DNA of 64,000 nt from an uncultured Campylobacter sp. (GTDB lineage Bacteria > Campylobacterota > Campylobacteria > Campylobacterales > Campylobacteraceae). Below, in pieces: positions 1 to 8,773 of the stretch. Under the pieces are notes generated by a model, which saw nothing but the letters and a program-made list of their open reading frames with translations, was not told where the DNA came from and did no database searches. The stretch is from contig NZ_CALIMS010000005.1 in assembly GCF_938045345.1 (NCBI RefSeq), positions 87,534 through 151,533 of the forward strand, written 5' to 3'. The position numbers and the translations under genes are program-made. Within the stretch, counting starts at the first letter, position 1; each line of letters opens with the position of its first letter.

Positions 1-186
1 AGGATGCAGGCGGCGAAAGAGGGCGTCATGATAATGCACCCGGGCCCGATCAACCGCGGCGTGGAGATCAACTCCGACGTAGCCGACGATCCGCGCTATA
101 GCTGCGTCTTAGATCAGGTAGAAAACGGCGAGGCGATGCGAATGGCGATACTTCATACGATAAATTTAAATAGGAGCGCACGATGA
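1..186 (+). CDS. pyrB: Aspartate carbamoyltransferase, C-terminal end (partial)
   Basis: Only the last ~61 codons are in the window; the reading frame is open from base 1. The stretch MHPGPINRGVEI followed by SDVADDP, VLDQVENG and MRMAIL is the conserved C-terminal part of the PyrB catalytic chain, which condenses carbamoyl phosphate with aspartate in pyrimidine synthesis. The stop codon overlaps the ATG of pyrC by four bases (ATGA), so the two genes are translationally coupled and encode consecutive pathway steps. Identity is firm; the 5' part lies outside the window. Confidence 0.93.
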   Translation, partial: RMQAAKEGVMIMHPGPINRGVEINSDVADDPRYSCVLDQVENGEAMRMAILHTINLNRSAR

Positions 187-1463
187 AAATTTTGATAAAA
201 AACGGCACGATCGTTAATTGGGGCGGCAGCGAGGAAGCGAACGTCCTGATCGAGGGCGATAAAATTTCAAAGATCACGCGCGAGTGCCCCGCCGCAGACT
301 GCGTCATAGACGCTGCGGGCAAGCTCGTGATGCCGGGACTCATCGATATGCACGTGCATTTTAGAGACCCGGGGCTCGAATACAAAGACGACGTCATCAG
401 CGGCAGCGAAACCGCGGTCGCAGGCGGCGTGACGACCTGCCTCCCGATGGCGAATACCAAGCCCGTGAACGACAACTCCAGCATCACTCGGGCGATGATC
501 GCCAAGGCTAAACAGCGCGGGCTTATCGATCTACTGCCCATAGGCGCGATCTCGCAGGACTGCAAGGGCGCAAAGATCGTCGAGATGGGCGATATGCTGG
601 AAGCCGGCTGCGTGGCCTTCAGCGACGACGGACTGCCCGTGACCGACAGCTCTGTGATGCGACAGGCGCTCGAATACTCCGCTCACTTCGGCTCATTCGT
701 GATAAATCACAGCGAGGATTGCTCGCTTTGTCACGGCGGCGTGATGAACGAGGGTAAGGTCAGCGCGATCCTCGGTCTAAAGGGGATGGCGAGCGAAAAA
801 GAGGAGATTATGATCGCGCGCGATCTGCTGCTTGCCAAAAAGACGGGCGGCCACATCCACATCGCGCACGTAAGCTCGGCGTGGTCGCTCAAGCTCATAA
901 AGCAGGCTAAGAGCGAGGGTATCCGCGTCACCTGCGAGGCTACGCCGCACCACTTCACCTTCGACGAGCGCGAGCTGATGGGATACGATACGAATTTTAA
1001 AATGTCGCCGCCGCTGCGAACTCAAAGCGACGTGCAGGCGATCAGAGAGGCGCTTAAAAGCGGTCTAATCGACGCTATCGTGACCGATCACGCTCCGCAC
1101 AACACCGACGATAAATTCGTCGAATTCGACCACGCGCCGTTTGGAATTTTAGGACTTCAAACCCTCGTGCCGCTTACGCTTCGGCTCGTAAACGAAGGCG
1201 TCATCAGCCTTGAAGACATGGTGCGCCTCTGCTCGTTTAACCCGGCTAAAATTCTAAATTTAAAAGACAAGGGCGAGATTAAAGAGGGCTTTTTGGCCGA
1301 CGTCGCGATCATCGATCCGCAGATTTCCTACGTATACGACGAGGCGCTAAATAAGTCCAAATCGCGCAACTCGCCGCTTTTCGGCAAGCAGCTTACGGGC
1401 GCTGCGGTATGCACGATCAAAAGCGGCCGCGTGGTCTATGAGTTTCCAAACGTCGTAGCGTAG
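183..1463 (+). CDS. pyrC: Dihydroorotase (class I)
   Basis: Closes carbamoyl aspartate to dihydroorotate, the step after PyrB. The 426-residue length fits class I dihydroorotases. The metal and catalytic residues line up with the Aquifex type: H57 and H59 in DMHVHFRDPG, D149 in FSDDG, H176 in NHSED, H229 in HIAHVSS and the catalytic aspartate D302 in TDHAPH. In that type an aspartate replaces the carboxylated lysine seen in E. coli PyrC. The start is fixed by the ATGA overlap with pyrB and an AGGAG just upstream. No gene follows closely downstream. Confidence 0.95.
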   Translation: MKILIKNGTIVNWGGSEEANVLIEGDKISKITRECPAADCVIDAAGKLVMPGLIDMHVHFRDPGLEYKDDVISGSETAVAGGVTTCLPMANTKPVNDNSSITRAMIAKAKQRGLIDLLPIGAISQDCKGAKIVEMGDMLEAGCVAFSDDGLPVTDSSVMRQALEYSAHFGSFVINHSEDCSLCHGGVMNEGKVSAILGLKGMASEKEEIMIARDLLLAKKTGGHIHIAHVSSAWSLKLIKQAKSEGIRVTCEATPHHFTFDERELMGYDTNFKMSPPLRTQSDVQAIREALKSGLIDAIVTDHAPHNTDDKFVEFDHAPFGILGLQTLVPLTLRLVNEGVISLEDMVRLCSFNPAKILNLKDKGEIKEGFLADVAIIDPQISYVYDEALNKSKSRNSPLFGKQLTGAAVCTIKSGRVVYEFPNVVA

Positions 1464-2038
1464 GGCGCTCGCGGCGTAGAGCTTGCGAGCGGCGGCTTGG
1501 CGAGCGCAGCTTGCTGACGGGCGGCATTCGTAGCGCAAATGGCGCTATTGCTTAATTTTAAATTTAGCTAGTTTGGACGCAACGGCTTGCTTTTAAAATT
1601 TTGCGGTACGATCGGTTTATTTTAAATTTGGCGGTAGCGTAGGCGCGGCATCACTTTTAAAATTTCATAGCGCGAGCGCAGTTGGAATTTCTTTAAAGTA
1701 GTTTGCCATTTTTAAAGTGCGCGTAAATTTAACACGCATCGCCTTGCTCATGCCGCTCGTAGATTTTGCCTTCGGAATTTTATCCGTGTCCGTGTGAGCT
1801 GCCATAAATTTATAACGGCGCCTTTTTCAATGCGGTGGCTACTTTTAAAATTTTATGTTAGCGGCGGTTGAGAATTCTATCTTTGCGCAGATTTGTTTTT
1901 ACTTCACGCGCAAATTTTATTGTGATTAAATTTGTCGCTAAGGCGCAAAATTTTAAAATTTTGCCGCCGCTAGCTTTTGGCGCGGAGCATAAATAATCCG
2001 CCGCATGAACGGGAGCGATCGAAATTTAAAGGATATCT
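1464..2038. other. Intergenic stretch rich in AAATTT words
   Basis: No convincing gene is seen. The sequence alternates short GC-rich pieces with AAATTT, AAAATTT and TTTTAAAATT words every 30 to 60 bases, a texture that recurs in all long gaps of this window. An AAAGGA ribosome-binding site at about 2028-2033 serves the next reading frame. Confidence 0.6.
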
Positions 2039-3132
2039 ATGAGCGGCGAAATATATCTCTCGTGCGCGCTGTGCGTCGCGCTAAAATCAGCTCTGCGCGG
2101 CAATCCTGAGCGGCCGTCGCAAGATCAAAAATATATAAAATATTTAAATTTTGAGTTTGCAAAGGAGCATTTCCGCACCACAGAGGGCGCGAGCCGCGCA
2201 GCGCAGGACGGCGTAAACGACGCAAGTAAAGCTGCGGAGCAAAAAGATGCATACGGTGCAGTGCAGAAAGATGCTTGGCACCAAAATAGTAATGGATGAG
2301 GAGCAAAAAGATGCATACGGTGCAGTGCAGAGCAGTGCGACGGACAAAGCCGCCGAGAACGGCGGTGTAGCGGAGCAAAAGCGCGCGAACAGCAAAGAAG
2401 CGGCAAATGAAAAAGCGGCGAGAAAAAAAGGCGCAGACGAAAGCACGGGCTCGTCGTTTCTGCAAAAGGCGCATAAATTTTTTACCGAGCAAGTCGCGCA
2501 AAAAGGGCGCGAGGACGAGCCGATCTCCGCACGGCGGCGTTGGATAGAGCAGTGCTTAAAGCTCGGTCTGAAGGACGCGGGGCTTAGTATTCCAACTTTC
2601 GCAAAAAATAGAGCGCTTTTGGGCTTTTCGGGGATGACCGTAAACGGCATCGTTTGCCGCTTTGAGGACTTTAACGGCGTTTTTACGCCTGATTGGAAAT
2701 ACGATCGCGACAAAAAAGGCTTGGCGCGTGAAATACGTCGAGCGTCTTTGGCGCGGGATGCCGCGAGATGCGCTAAGCGCGCACGATAATAGCGCAGAAT
2801 TCGGGAATGTTTTAGTGCAGATCAGGGATTTTGCGAGCAAGATAGGCTGCGAAAACTTCGCGCAGACGTTTGATAATGCGCTTAAGACGCTGCGGGGCGA
2901 AGTCGCCGCGAGCGAGTATTACGCCGTTTCGTTTGCAGCGCTGCCGCAGCCGAGCTTGAGGGCGTTTGCCGCGGCGGGGATCGCCGATGTATTCGGTGCA
3001 ATGGGCTCTTGGAATGACGAGCCGCCGTCTATGGCGCAAGAAATGGGGCTTGGGGACGAATATGACCACCTCTCGGACGAGCTCTTGGCGCAGAAAAACT
3101 TAGCGATTTTGTTTGCGATAAATGGCTGGTAG
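2039..3132 (+). pseudogene. Unknown protein gene broken by two frameshifts
   Basis: I do not recognise the family. One gene appears to be split over three frames. It starts at ATG 2039 behind AAAGGA and reaches a stop at 2297-2299. It resumes in a second frame through the second copy of a 31-bp repeat, then moves to a third frame near 2712-2717 and ends at 3132. Removing 64 bp (one repeat plus spacer) joins the first two frames. Removing one A from the A6 run at 2712-2717 gives DKKAWRVKYVERLW and joins the last two. The restored product would be about 340 residues: an Ala/Lys/Glu-rich charged region, then a more conserved-looking domain with no signal peptide or membrane segment. It may be a true pseudogene, a phase-variable gene, or partly a sequencing artefact in the A run. 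Confidence 0.6.
2236..2330 (+). repeat. 31-bp perfect direct repeat, two copies 64 bp apart
   Basis: The same 31 bases occur at 2236-2266 and 2300-2330, beginning GGAGCAAAAAGATGC. Each encodes EQKDAYGAVQ, but the 64-bp offset is not a multiple of three, so the two copies are read in different frames of the split gene. A slip or recombination between copies would delete 64 bp and rejoin the frames. Confidence 0.9.
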
Positions 3133-3138
3133 GGCTTT

Positions 3139-3170
3139 GGCACGGAGTAAGAAAGTTCGTGCCTATTTTT
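3139..3170 (+). terminator. Rho-independent terminator after the split gene
   Basis: GGCACG (3139-3144) pairs with CGTGCC (3158-3163) across a 13-base loop, followed by TATTTTT. It lies directly after the stop of the split plus-strand gene and overlaps the stop codon of the convergent AIPR gene. The 6-bp stem is short, so this is moderately confident. Confidence 0.5.
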
Positions 3171-5199
3171 AGGCAATTATAAAACCTTCTTTTTTAGCAT
3201 TTTCATAAAGTTCGTATAAAATCTTAGATTGCTTTACGGATGGAAGAGCTATATATCCATTCACAACTTTTTCTAAAATATTCATTTGCTTCATAGGTAT
3301 TTGGTGCCTTATTTCATCTTTTTCATAATATTTTAAAATCTTATCCCAATCTTTAAATTTGACGACAAACGATTGAACTTCTATTTCATCGTCAAGTTTC
3401 TTATCTTTCCTGGCTTCTTTTTTTATATATTTTTCTTCTTCTGCGTTACTTAGATTTTCATCGTCGAATTCTAAGTTTAATTCGATATTTTTTATATTAT
3501 CCCAACATAATTTTTTCTTGCACCATTGGCCTATATTTGCATTACCTTCTGGTGGGTTAGTTATACTAGTATAAATTTTGCTGGCAACTATAGAGATTAT
3601 ATTTTCTAAATTATTGGATATTTTTTGCTCATCCCATATCCTAGAGAAATTTAAAAATAATCTATTTTTTTCCAAATAATACGATAAGTACGATAGGGTA
3701 TAGGCAACGCATTGTGCCCTATAACCACCATTATACCAAGTGGCGTAAGAAACAAGCTTTTCAACTTGTTTAAACATTATAATTCTAGATACCGCTTCTT
3801 TAAAATAGTTACTCGTTATACAAAGCTCATCTTTTTCTAACACTTGAGTAATATATGTTGCGAAAGCCATAAAGCTATATTGTGCGCCTTTTGATACAAT
3901 ATCGGGAGACCGCAACCAAGCAATCTCGCTTTTAGCTAAAAATGTCTTATCTATAAGTTGAGACTTGGGGTTTTCTATTTGAAATTTCTTTTTATCTGCG
4001 CCACTTAAATATGCTTGCTCGTTTAAATATTCACCCCTTACCCTCTCATAAAACCAATGAGTTCTCACTTGTGCTCCATCAACAGCTGGTGCCAAATTTC
4101 TTCTTGAGCATTCTTTAAAATCTTTATGAAAAGGGCTATTTGAAAAGAAATCCGATTGATTTATCTTGTTTTGAGTGTTTGCATATTCGCTAACCTTTGA
4201 AACAAATTCATCTTGTTTTTCAGTGTCAGCAACTACGGATAGTTTCATCTGAACATAAATTTTTGATACATCTAGCTTTGCATTTTTACTTGAGGCGTAT
4301 ATGGCTGATACAGTCTGGCCTCCATTGACAATCTGAAAATTTGATATTTTTACGATTTTACCATCTTGCAAAACTACATCATTAGCGGTTGCAGTTATGC
4401 CGTTATTGTATGCAAAAAACATCTCCGGTCTATATTCTATAGTGTTTCGCAATCCCTTATTTACGTTGCCACGAAATTGCAAAAAAGTTCTAACGTTTTG
4501 CTCTAAAAGTCTGGAGCCAAATGCATCATAAATTTCAACTATTGTCTTGCCGTCTATTACGCTTAAATAAGATCTATAGTCTTTCGTCGGCGTATCCACT
4601 ACAAGCGCTGGTAAATCAACCTCAATGTCAAAGTTATTTTTTGAGTTGTTTTTAGTATAAATTTTATATAAAAACTCAATATCTATGATGCGATACTCCG
4701 CATCAATACCATATAGTACTTTATTTGGGATACTTGCTAAATTTTTAGTAATTTTTCCATTTGTAATAATAATAAGGCGGATTTTTTTTAGTTCATTTTT
4801 AATTAAATACGAATATATATTATAGGCCATTGAGTAATGCTCAAAACCCTCTTCCATAGTATCATAAAGTTTTTCACAACTCCTTAAGAAAAAATTTTCC
4901 AGCTTTTTAAATTTTGATTCTATCTGTGCTTTTATAAGAGTTTGTATATCATCGCTTTGAAAAAGACAATGCACTAGAAGGCTAAGCTTGCCACGCTCTA
5001 CATCAAAGTCATATCCACTTACCTCCATATCTCTTTTATTGTATTCAGCAATCATGTAGTCTTGTGATAGCTCTCCTTCGTCAACAAGAGAGTCACAGAC
5101 CGACTCAAAAAATGCTTCTTGTTTGCTTATACCTCGACTTTGAGCTTGACTCACGATATCCTGCATAAAATCTTGATGAAAGTCATCTAAACTAACCAT
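3169..5199 (-). CDS. AIPR family protein (phage-resistance operon, last gene)
   Basis: 676 residues. The AIPR (abortive infection phage resistance) core is visible: NVRTFLQF at 235-242, then the N-x-G-x-x-N-T-I stretch, YNNGITATA at 264-272 and QIVNGGQT at 289-296. AIPR proteins occur in abortive-infection and restriction-like loci; their biochemical activity is not settled. The N-terminal region GYDFDVERG (62-70) sits where many relatives have a nuclease-like D-x-D...Q-x-K pattern, but no clear QxK follows, so nuclease activity is doubtful. It is the fifth gene of a tight minus-strand operon, 9 bp after the DUF4420 gene, and is AT-rich like the rest of the island. The family call is firm; the role in defence is inferred from the operon. 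Confidence 0.9.
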   Translation of the reverse strand: MVSLDDFHQDFMQDIVSQAQSRGISKQEAFFESVCDSLVDEGELSQDYMIAEYNKRDMEVSGYDFDVERGKLSLLVHCLFQSDDIQTLIKAQIESKFKKLENFFLRSCEKLYDTMEEGFEHYSMAYNIYSYLIKNELKKIRLIIITNGKITKNLASIPNKVLYGIDAEYRIIDIEFLYKIYTKNNSKNNFDIEVDLPALVVDTPTKDYRSYLSVIDGKTIVEIYDAFGSRLLEQNVRTFLQFRGNVNKGLRNTIEYRPEMFFAYNNGITATANDVVLQDGKIVKISNFQIVNGGQTVSAIYASSKNAKLDVSKIYVQMKLSVVADTEKQDEFVSKVSEYANTQNKINQSDFFSNSPFHKDFKECSRRNLAPAVDGAQVRTHWFYERVRGEYLNEQAYLSGADKKKFQIENPKSQLIDKTFLAKSEIAWLRSPDIVSKGAQYSFMAFATYITQVLEKDELCITSNYFKEAVSRIIMFKQVEKLVSYATWYNGGYRAQCVAYTLSYLSYYLEKNRLFLNFSRIWDEQKISNNLENIISIVASKIYTSITNPPEGNANIGQWCKKKLCWDNIKNIELNLEFDDENLSNAEEEKYIKKEARKDKKLDDEIEVQSFVVKFKDWDKILKYYEKDEIRHQIPMKQMNILEKVVNGYIALPSVKQSKILYELYENAKKEGFIIA

Positions 5200-5208
5200 T
5201 TTTCGCCT

Positions 5209-6117
5209 TTAAAGTTTTATTCTCTCCAATAAAAATTCATTGCATTTTAATAAATCTACCGTATATTTTACGTTATGAATTCTGGAATCTATATCTATAG
5301 GAGTAATTTTTGGAAATTTATTATCTACATTAAAAAATAAAATTTTATCTATTTTAAATTTTAATAGTTCTACTTGGAAATTTGCTTTATAGCCATACGA
5401 AAAAAGCTTTTTATAAAATGATTCTACATCAGCTATCTTTACTTCTATACTTTTTATGATGTCCTCAACACTAAGTCCTTGAAAATTTATAGATAAAGAG
5501 TATACTGCGAGATATAATTTTTCTTTACTTGTATAAAGTTGATAAGCAGATGAAATTGTAACATGTGGTGATTTTGAAGCTTTATACGTTTTAATCTCAA
5601 CAGCGCAGTCATTAAATAAAAAATCTTGTTTATCAAAATCTGCCCCAACCCAAGAACTTAACGCCTCTTCAAAACCAACTTGTTTAGCTGCAATATTATT
5701 TAAAAAACTAAGTTCACCAAATAGCCCCATTTGCCTTTCTGTTCCAAAATTATCATCATTTGAAACAAAAAATTTTTTCCATTTTAGGAGTCTTGTTTCT
5801 ATATTGTCTAAAACGCTTTCGTCATTATTGCAAGTATTTAAAAGAGAAATAATATCGTTGCAAACCAATACAAATAGTTGCCAATTGGAATTATCATTTA
5901 GCGCTATATAAAATTTGGTAGCATCTTTAAAATCTTTTCTTAGTGTATTTAAACCAATAAATTTCATACTCTTTTTACTAATTTTTATACAAAAATCTAG
6001 TTCAATACCAAAAGTATATCTTCCATCCAAATCAACTATCCAAAAAATATCATACCTATTGTCACCATCAACCCTTCTTCTGGTATTGTTTTTCATATCA
6101 TTCCAAGGATTAATCAT
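5209..6117 (-). CDS. PD-(D/E)XK motif protein, DUF4420 type
   Basis: 302 residues. A nuclease-fold signature is visible: GLFGELSFL at 131-139 (E135), D165 in KQDF, and EIKTYKA at 174-180 supplying the E-x-K pair (E174, K176). This matches the family annotated as putative PD-(D/E)XK (DUF4420). It is the most likely DNA-cleaving part of the operon, although cleavage has not been shown from this sequence. It overlaps the upstream Z1 gene by 8 bp and is followed by the AIPR gene after 9 bp. The N-terminus (residues 1-120) shows no recognisable motif. Confidence 0.85.
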   Translation of the reverse strand: MINPWNDMKNNTRRRVDGDNRYDIFWIVDLDGRYTFGIELDFCIKISKKSMKFIGLNTLRKDFKDATKFYIALNDNSNWQLFVLVCNDIISLLNTCNNDESVLDNIETRLLKWKKFFVSNDDNFGTERQMGLFGELSFLNNIAAKQVGFEEALSSWVGADFDKQDFLFNDCAVEIKTYKASKSPHVTISSAYQLYTSKEKLYLAVYSLSINFQGLSVEDIIKSIEVKIADVESFYKKLFSYGYKANFQVELLKFKIDKILFFNVDNKFPKITPIDIDSRIHNVKYTVDLLKCNEFLLERIKL

Positions 6118-8773
6118 CTTGCTCTTCTAATTCATCAAATTTCAAAAGCATCTCTTCTTGGTATACTTTATTGATTAAATATTTAATAGTTTGAGAGCTA
6201 CTACAAACACTATCATTAGGAAAACAAACGCCATATGCTGGTAGTATATTGCAACCAAAGCCGATTTGATTGTTTTTAGTGTCTAGTATATGCAACATTA
6301 AAATTGGATTTTTCAAATTTTTTCTTAAAAATGAAGACCTGTCACCCCTTTTTTCTTTCTTGCTTTGTTCGTAAATTTTATCATCTATCAATGCTTTTTC
6401 AGGATCTCCTGCCGATAGTTTTCTATTTCCGAGTTCTATATAATCCCCTCTATCTTGCAATTTTGAACGCTCTTCCATGCTTATCTCAAATTTTTCTAAA
6501 AGCTCTCCCTTTCCACCATAAAGAACAACATCCCACGTTGTATTCTTATCTTCCAGATACGTCCTTATAAATTCTAACTGCATATGTGCTTTTATAACAC
6601 TAAAGCTATTTATAAAATCTAATATTTTCATTTTATCTATATTTTTATATATAGTGGCACTTCCTTTTTTACTACCTCGACCAAGGAATTCTATAAACTT
6701 TTTTAAAATGTTTAAATTTTTATCATGTAGTTGTGGATTTTTAGCAAATCTTACCGTTTCTATTAGCTTTCCACTTAAATCCAATGAAATACATTTTTCT
6801 TCTGCATTTTTCATCTTATTTTTAGCTGTAATTTGAAGTTGGCTGTTTGGATCTTGTCTGACAGCTAATCCAAAATTATAAGGAGTTAGACCATCTTCTG
6901 CCATCTCTTTAAATTTATACATAAGCTCATTCGTAGCCTCAATAATAAATTTAAAATAGTTTTGAATATCTTCTGGCATATAAATTTTACATAAATCCTC
7001 ATAACCCTGTCTATACCCAAACCATCTACCCATCTGCATAAGCGTATCATAGAATATAGTACTTCTTATAAAATAACTAACACTGAGTCCTTCTAAAGTA
7101 AAGCCACGTGACAGGCTAAGTCCTCCGACTGCAATGACATTTATTCTTTCGCTAGTATTATAGTTAAGCGGCTTCTTGCTATTTTGGTAAACCGCTATTA
7201 CTTGAATACTATTTGCGATTTCGGATAATTTTTTTGAAATCTCTAACCATGAGAATTCTATATCAAATTTTGTCTCAAAAATATTCTTTAAGTTTAGTAT
7301 CAAGCTACTTTGTTTTACTGAATTTGGAAGTAAAATAAAAGCATTAATATCATTTTTTAACGCTTTTAAATATTCATCTATCAAACATTCAATTTTTTCG
7401 TGCACATCAGAAAAGCGACTAATATTAACGAGCATACTATTGTTTTTAACTTGTCCTCTTAAATCCCTTATCGCAACATTTAGTATAAATACATTTATAG
7501 CCTCAAATAAGCTTTTTGGCAATTCAGATATAAGGATATCTTTTTTGTGCTTTAAAGGAATTTTTTCATCATAATCATTAATATCTACTAAATAATTATC
7601 AGGTTTATCTATAAAAATCTCTTCAGCGCCAAAATAATTAGTTGGTGCATCAAGGGCATATATAAAATCTCTTGGAAATAAATCTTTAGAAATCTGCTCG
7701 TTCATGTTTTTAATTTTTACGCTTTGCTCATCTTCTATCGTATGATCTATAAAAATATTTGCATAAGGCGTGGCAGTATATGCAACATAAGAGCTTTTTT
7801 CGAAAAGCTCCAAAAGAGCCCTTAATTCTTTATTTATAGTGGTTGGATTACCCTCCTCTTTTGTATTTATGGAGGCGTAGTCAGACTCGTCGTCTATCAA
7901 TAACATGGCATGTTTTGAAATTTTATTGCTATAATGAGATTTAATCCATGATATGACATTAGAAAGAGTATTTGCATTTTTTTTGATAACCAAAAGTACA
8001 GGCGTATTGATATTATCAAAATTTACACCTTGTGAGTTTTTATGTGCGTCTATTGTATTAAAATCGCCTGTTTCTGTAGTTAAGCTAATAGGTTGCATTC
8101 TATTTGCATTAGGCAAATCATCAAGCCCAACCCCGACTACTTTTGAGTCGTTTTTACCAACAAAAGCCTCATTTATACGAATTTGAGTCTGGTTTCTAAG
8201 ATTATTTTTATCTCCAGCAACAATAACTATAAATTTATAACCAATATCGGCAGCCTTACATATCAAGGAAGCATAGTTTGAAGTTTTGCCAGACTGAACA
8301 TGCCCTACAACCATACCGTATACACTAAATTTATTCTCTCTCGGATCTCCAATTTGATTCATTATCATATCAGTATCATCATCTACAGTCTTGATAACTT
8401 GCGGAGGCAATAAGCCTTTATAAAATTTTTCCAATCTATCCCAGTAAAAATTGCTATTATTGACTTTTGTGTTTATACTATACCAAGACGTATTGCGTCG
8501 CTTTTGTTCATCGCCTTTTATTACCAAACCTATGCTCATCTTGACATTAAAATATTTTTCTAAGTTCTCTTTTAATATTTTATAATCATTGCTTGAGAAA
8601 TTACCTTCTTTGTTAAATATAGCAATTTTAATGTTAGACTCAATAATTTTTTTTACCTTAGAAACCTCATTGTCAATATCTTCGGTTTGTAGAATCCCAT
8701 TTTGATTAGAGTACTTGTCAGTTAAATTCCTTTTTGAAAAATTAAAAACTTCTTCATAGAAACTACATTCCAT
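6110..8773 (-). CDS. Z1 domain helicase-like ATPase
   Basis: 887 residues with an SF2-like ATPase core. The Walker A is GHVQSGKT at 157-164, the Walker B LLIDDESD at 291-298, and a TATP motif lies at 334-337. The Z1 signature runs from VGGLSLSRGFTLEG (549-562) to QMGRWFGYRQGYEDL (580-594). Z1 proteins occur almost only in restriction-like operons with a MutL/MORC-type ATPase, and are thought to translocate or remodel DNA. Overlaps of 11 bp with the upstream GHKL gene and 8 bp with the downstream gene point to coupled translation. All ATPase motifs look intact. Confidence 0.93.
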   Translation of the reverse strand: MECSFYEEVFNFSKRNLTDKYSNQNGILQTEDIDNEVSKVKKIIESNIKIAIFNKEGNFSSNDYKILKENLEKYFNVKMSIGLVIKGDEQKRRNTSWYSINTKVNNSNFYWDRLEKFYKGLLPPQVIKTVDDDTDMIMNQIGDPRENKFSVYGMVVGHVQSGKTSNYASLICKAADIGYKFIVIVAGDKNNLRNQTQIRINEAFVGKNDSKVVGVGLDDLPNANRMQPISLTTETGDFNTIDAHKNSQGVNFDNINTPVLLVIKKNANTLSNVISWIKSHYSNKISKHAMLLIDDESDYASINTKEEGNPTTINKELRALLELFEKSSYVAYTATPYANIFIDHTIEDEQSVKIKNMNEQISKDLFPRDFIYALDAPTNYFGAEEIFIDKPDNYLVDINDYDEKIPLKHKKDILISELPKSLFEAINVFILNVAIRDLRGQVKNNSMLVNISRFSDVHEKIECLIDEYLKALKNDINAFILLPNSVKQSSLILNLKNIFETKFDIEFSWLEISKKLSEIANSIQVIAVYQNSKKPLNYNTSERINVIAVGGLSLSRGFTLEGLSVSYFIRSTIFYDTLMQMGRWFGYRQGYEDLCKIYMPEDIQNYFKFIIEATNELMYKFKEMAEDGLTPYNFGLAVRQDPNSQLQITAKNKMKNAEEKCISLDLSGKLIETVRFAKNPQLHDKNLNILKKFIEFLGRGSKKGSATIYKNIDKMKILDFINSFSVIKAHMQLEFIRTYLEDKNTTWDVVLYGGKGELLEKFEISMEERSKLQDRGDYIELGNRKLSAGDPEKALIDDKIYEQSKKEKRGDRSSFLRKNLKNPILMLHILDTKNNQIGFGCNILPAYGVCFPNDSVCSSSQTIKYLINKVYQEEMLLKFDELEEQDD

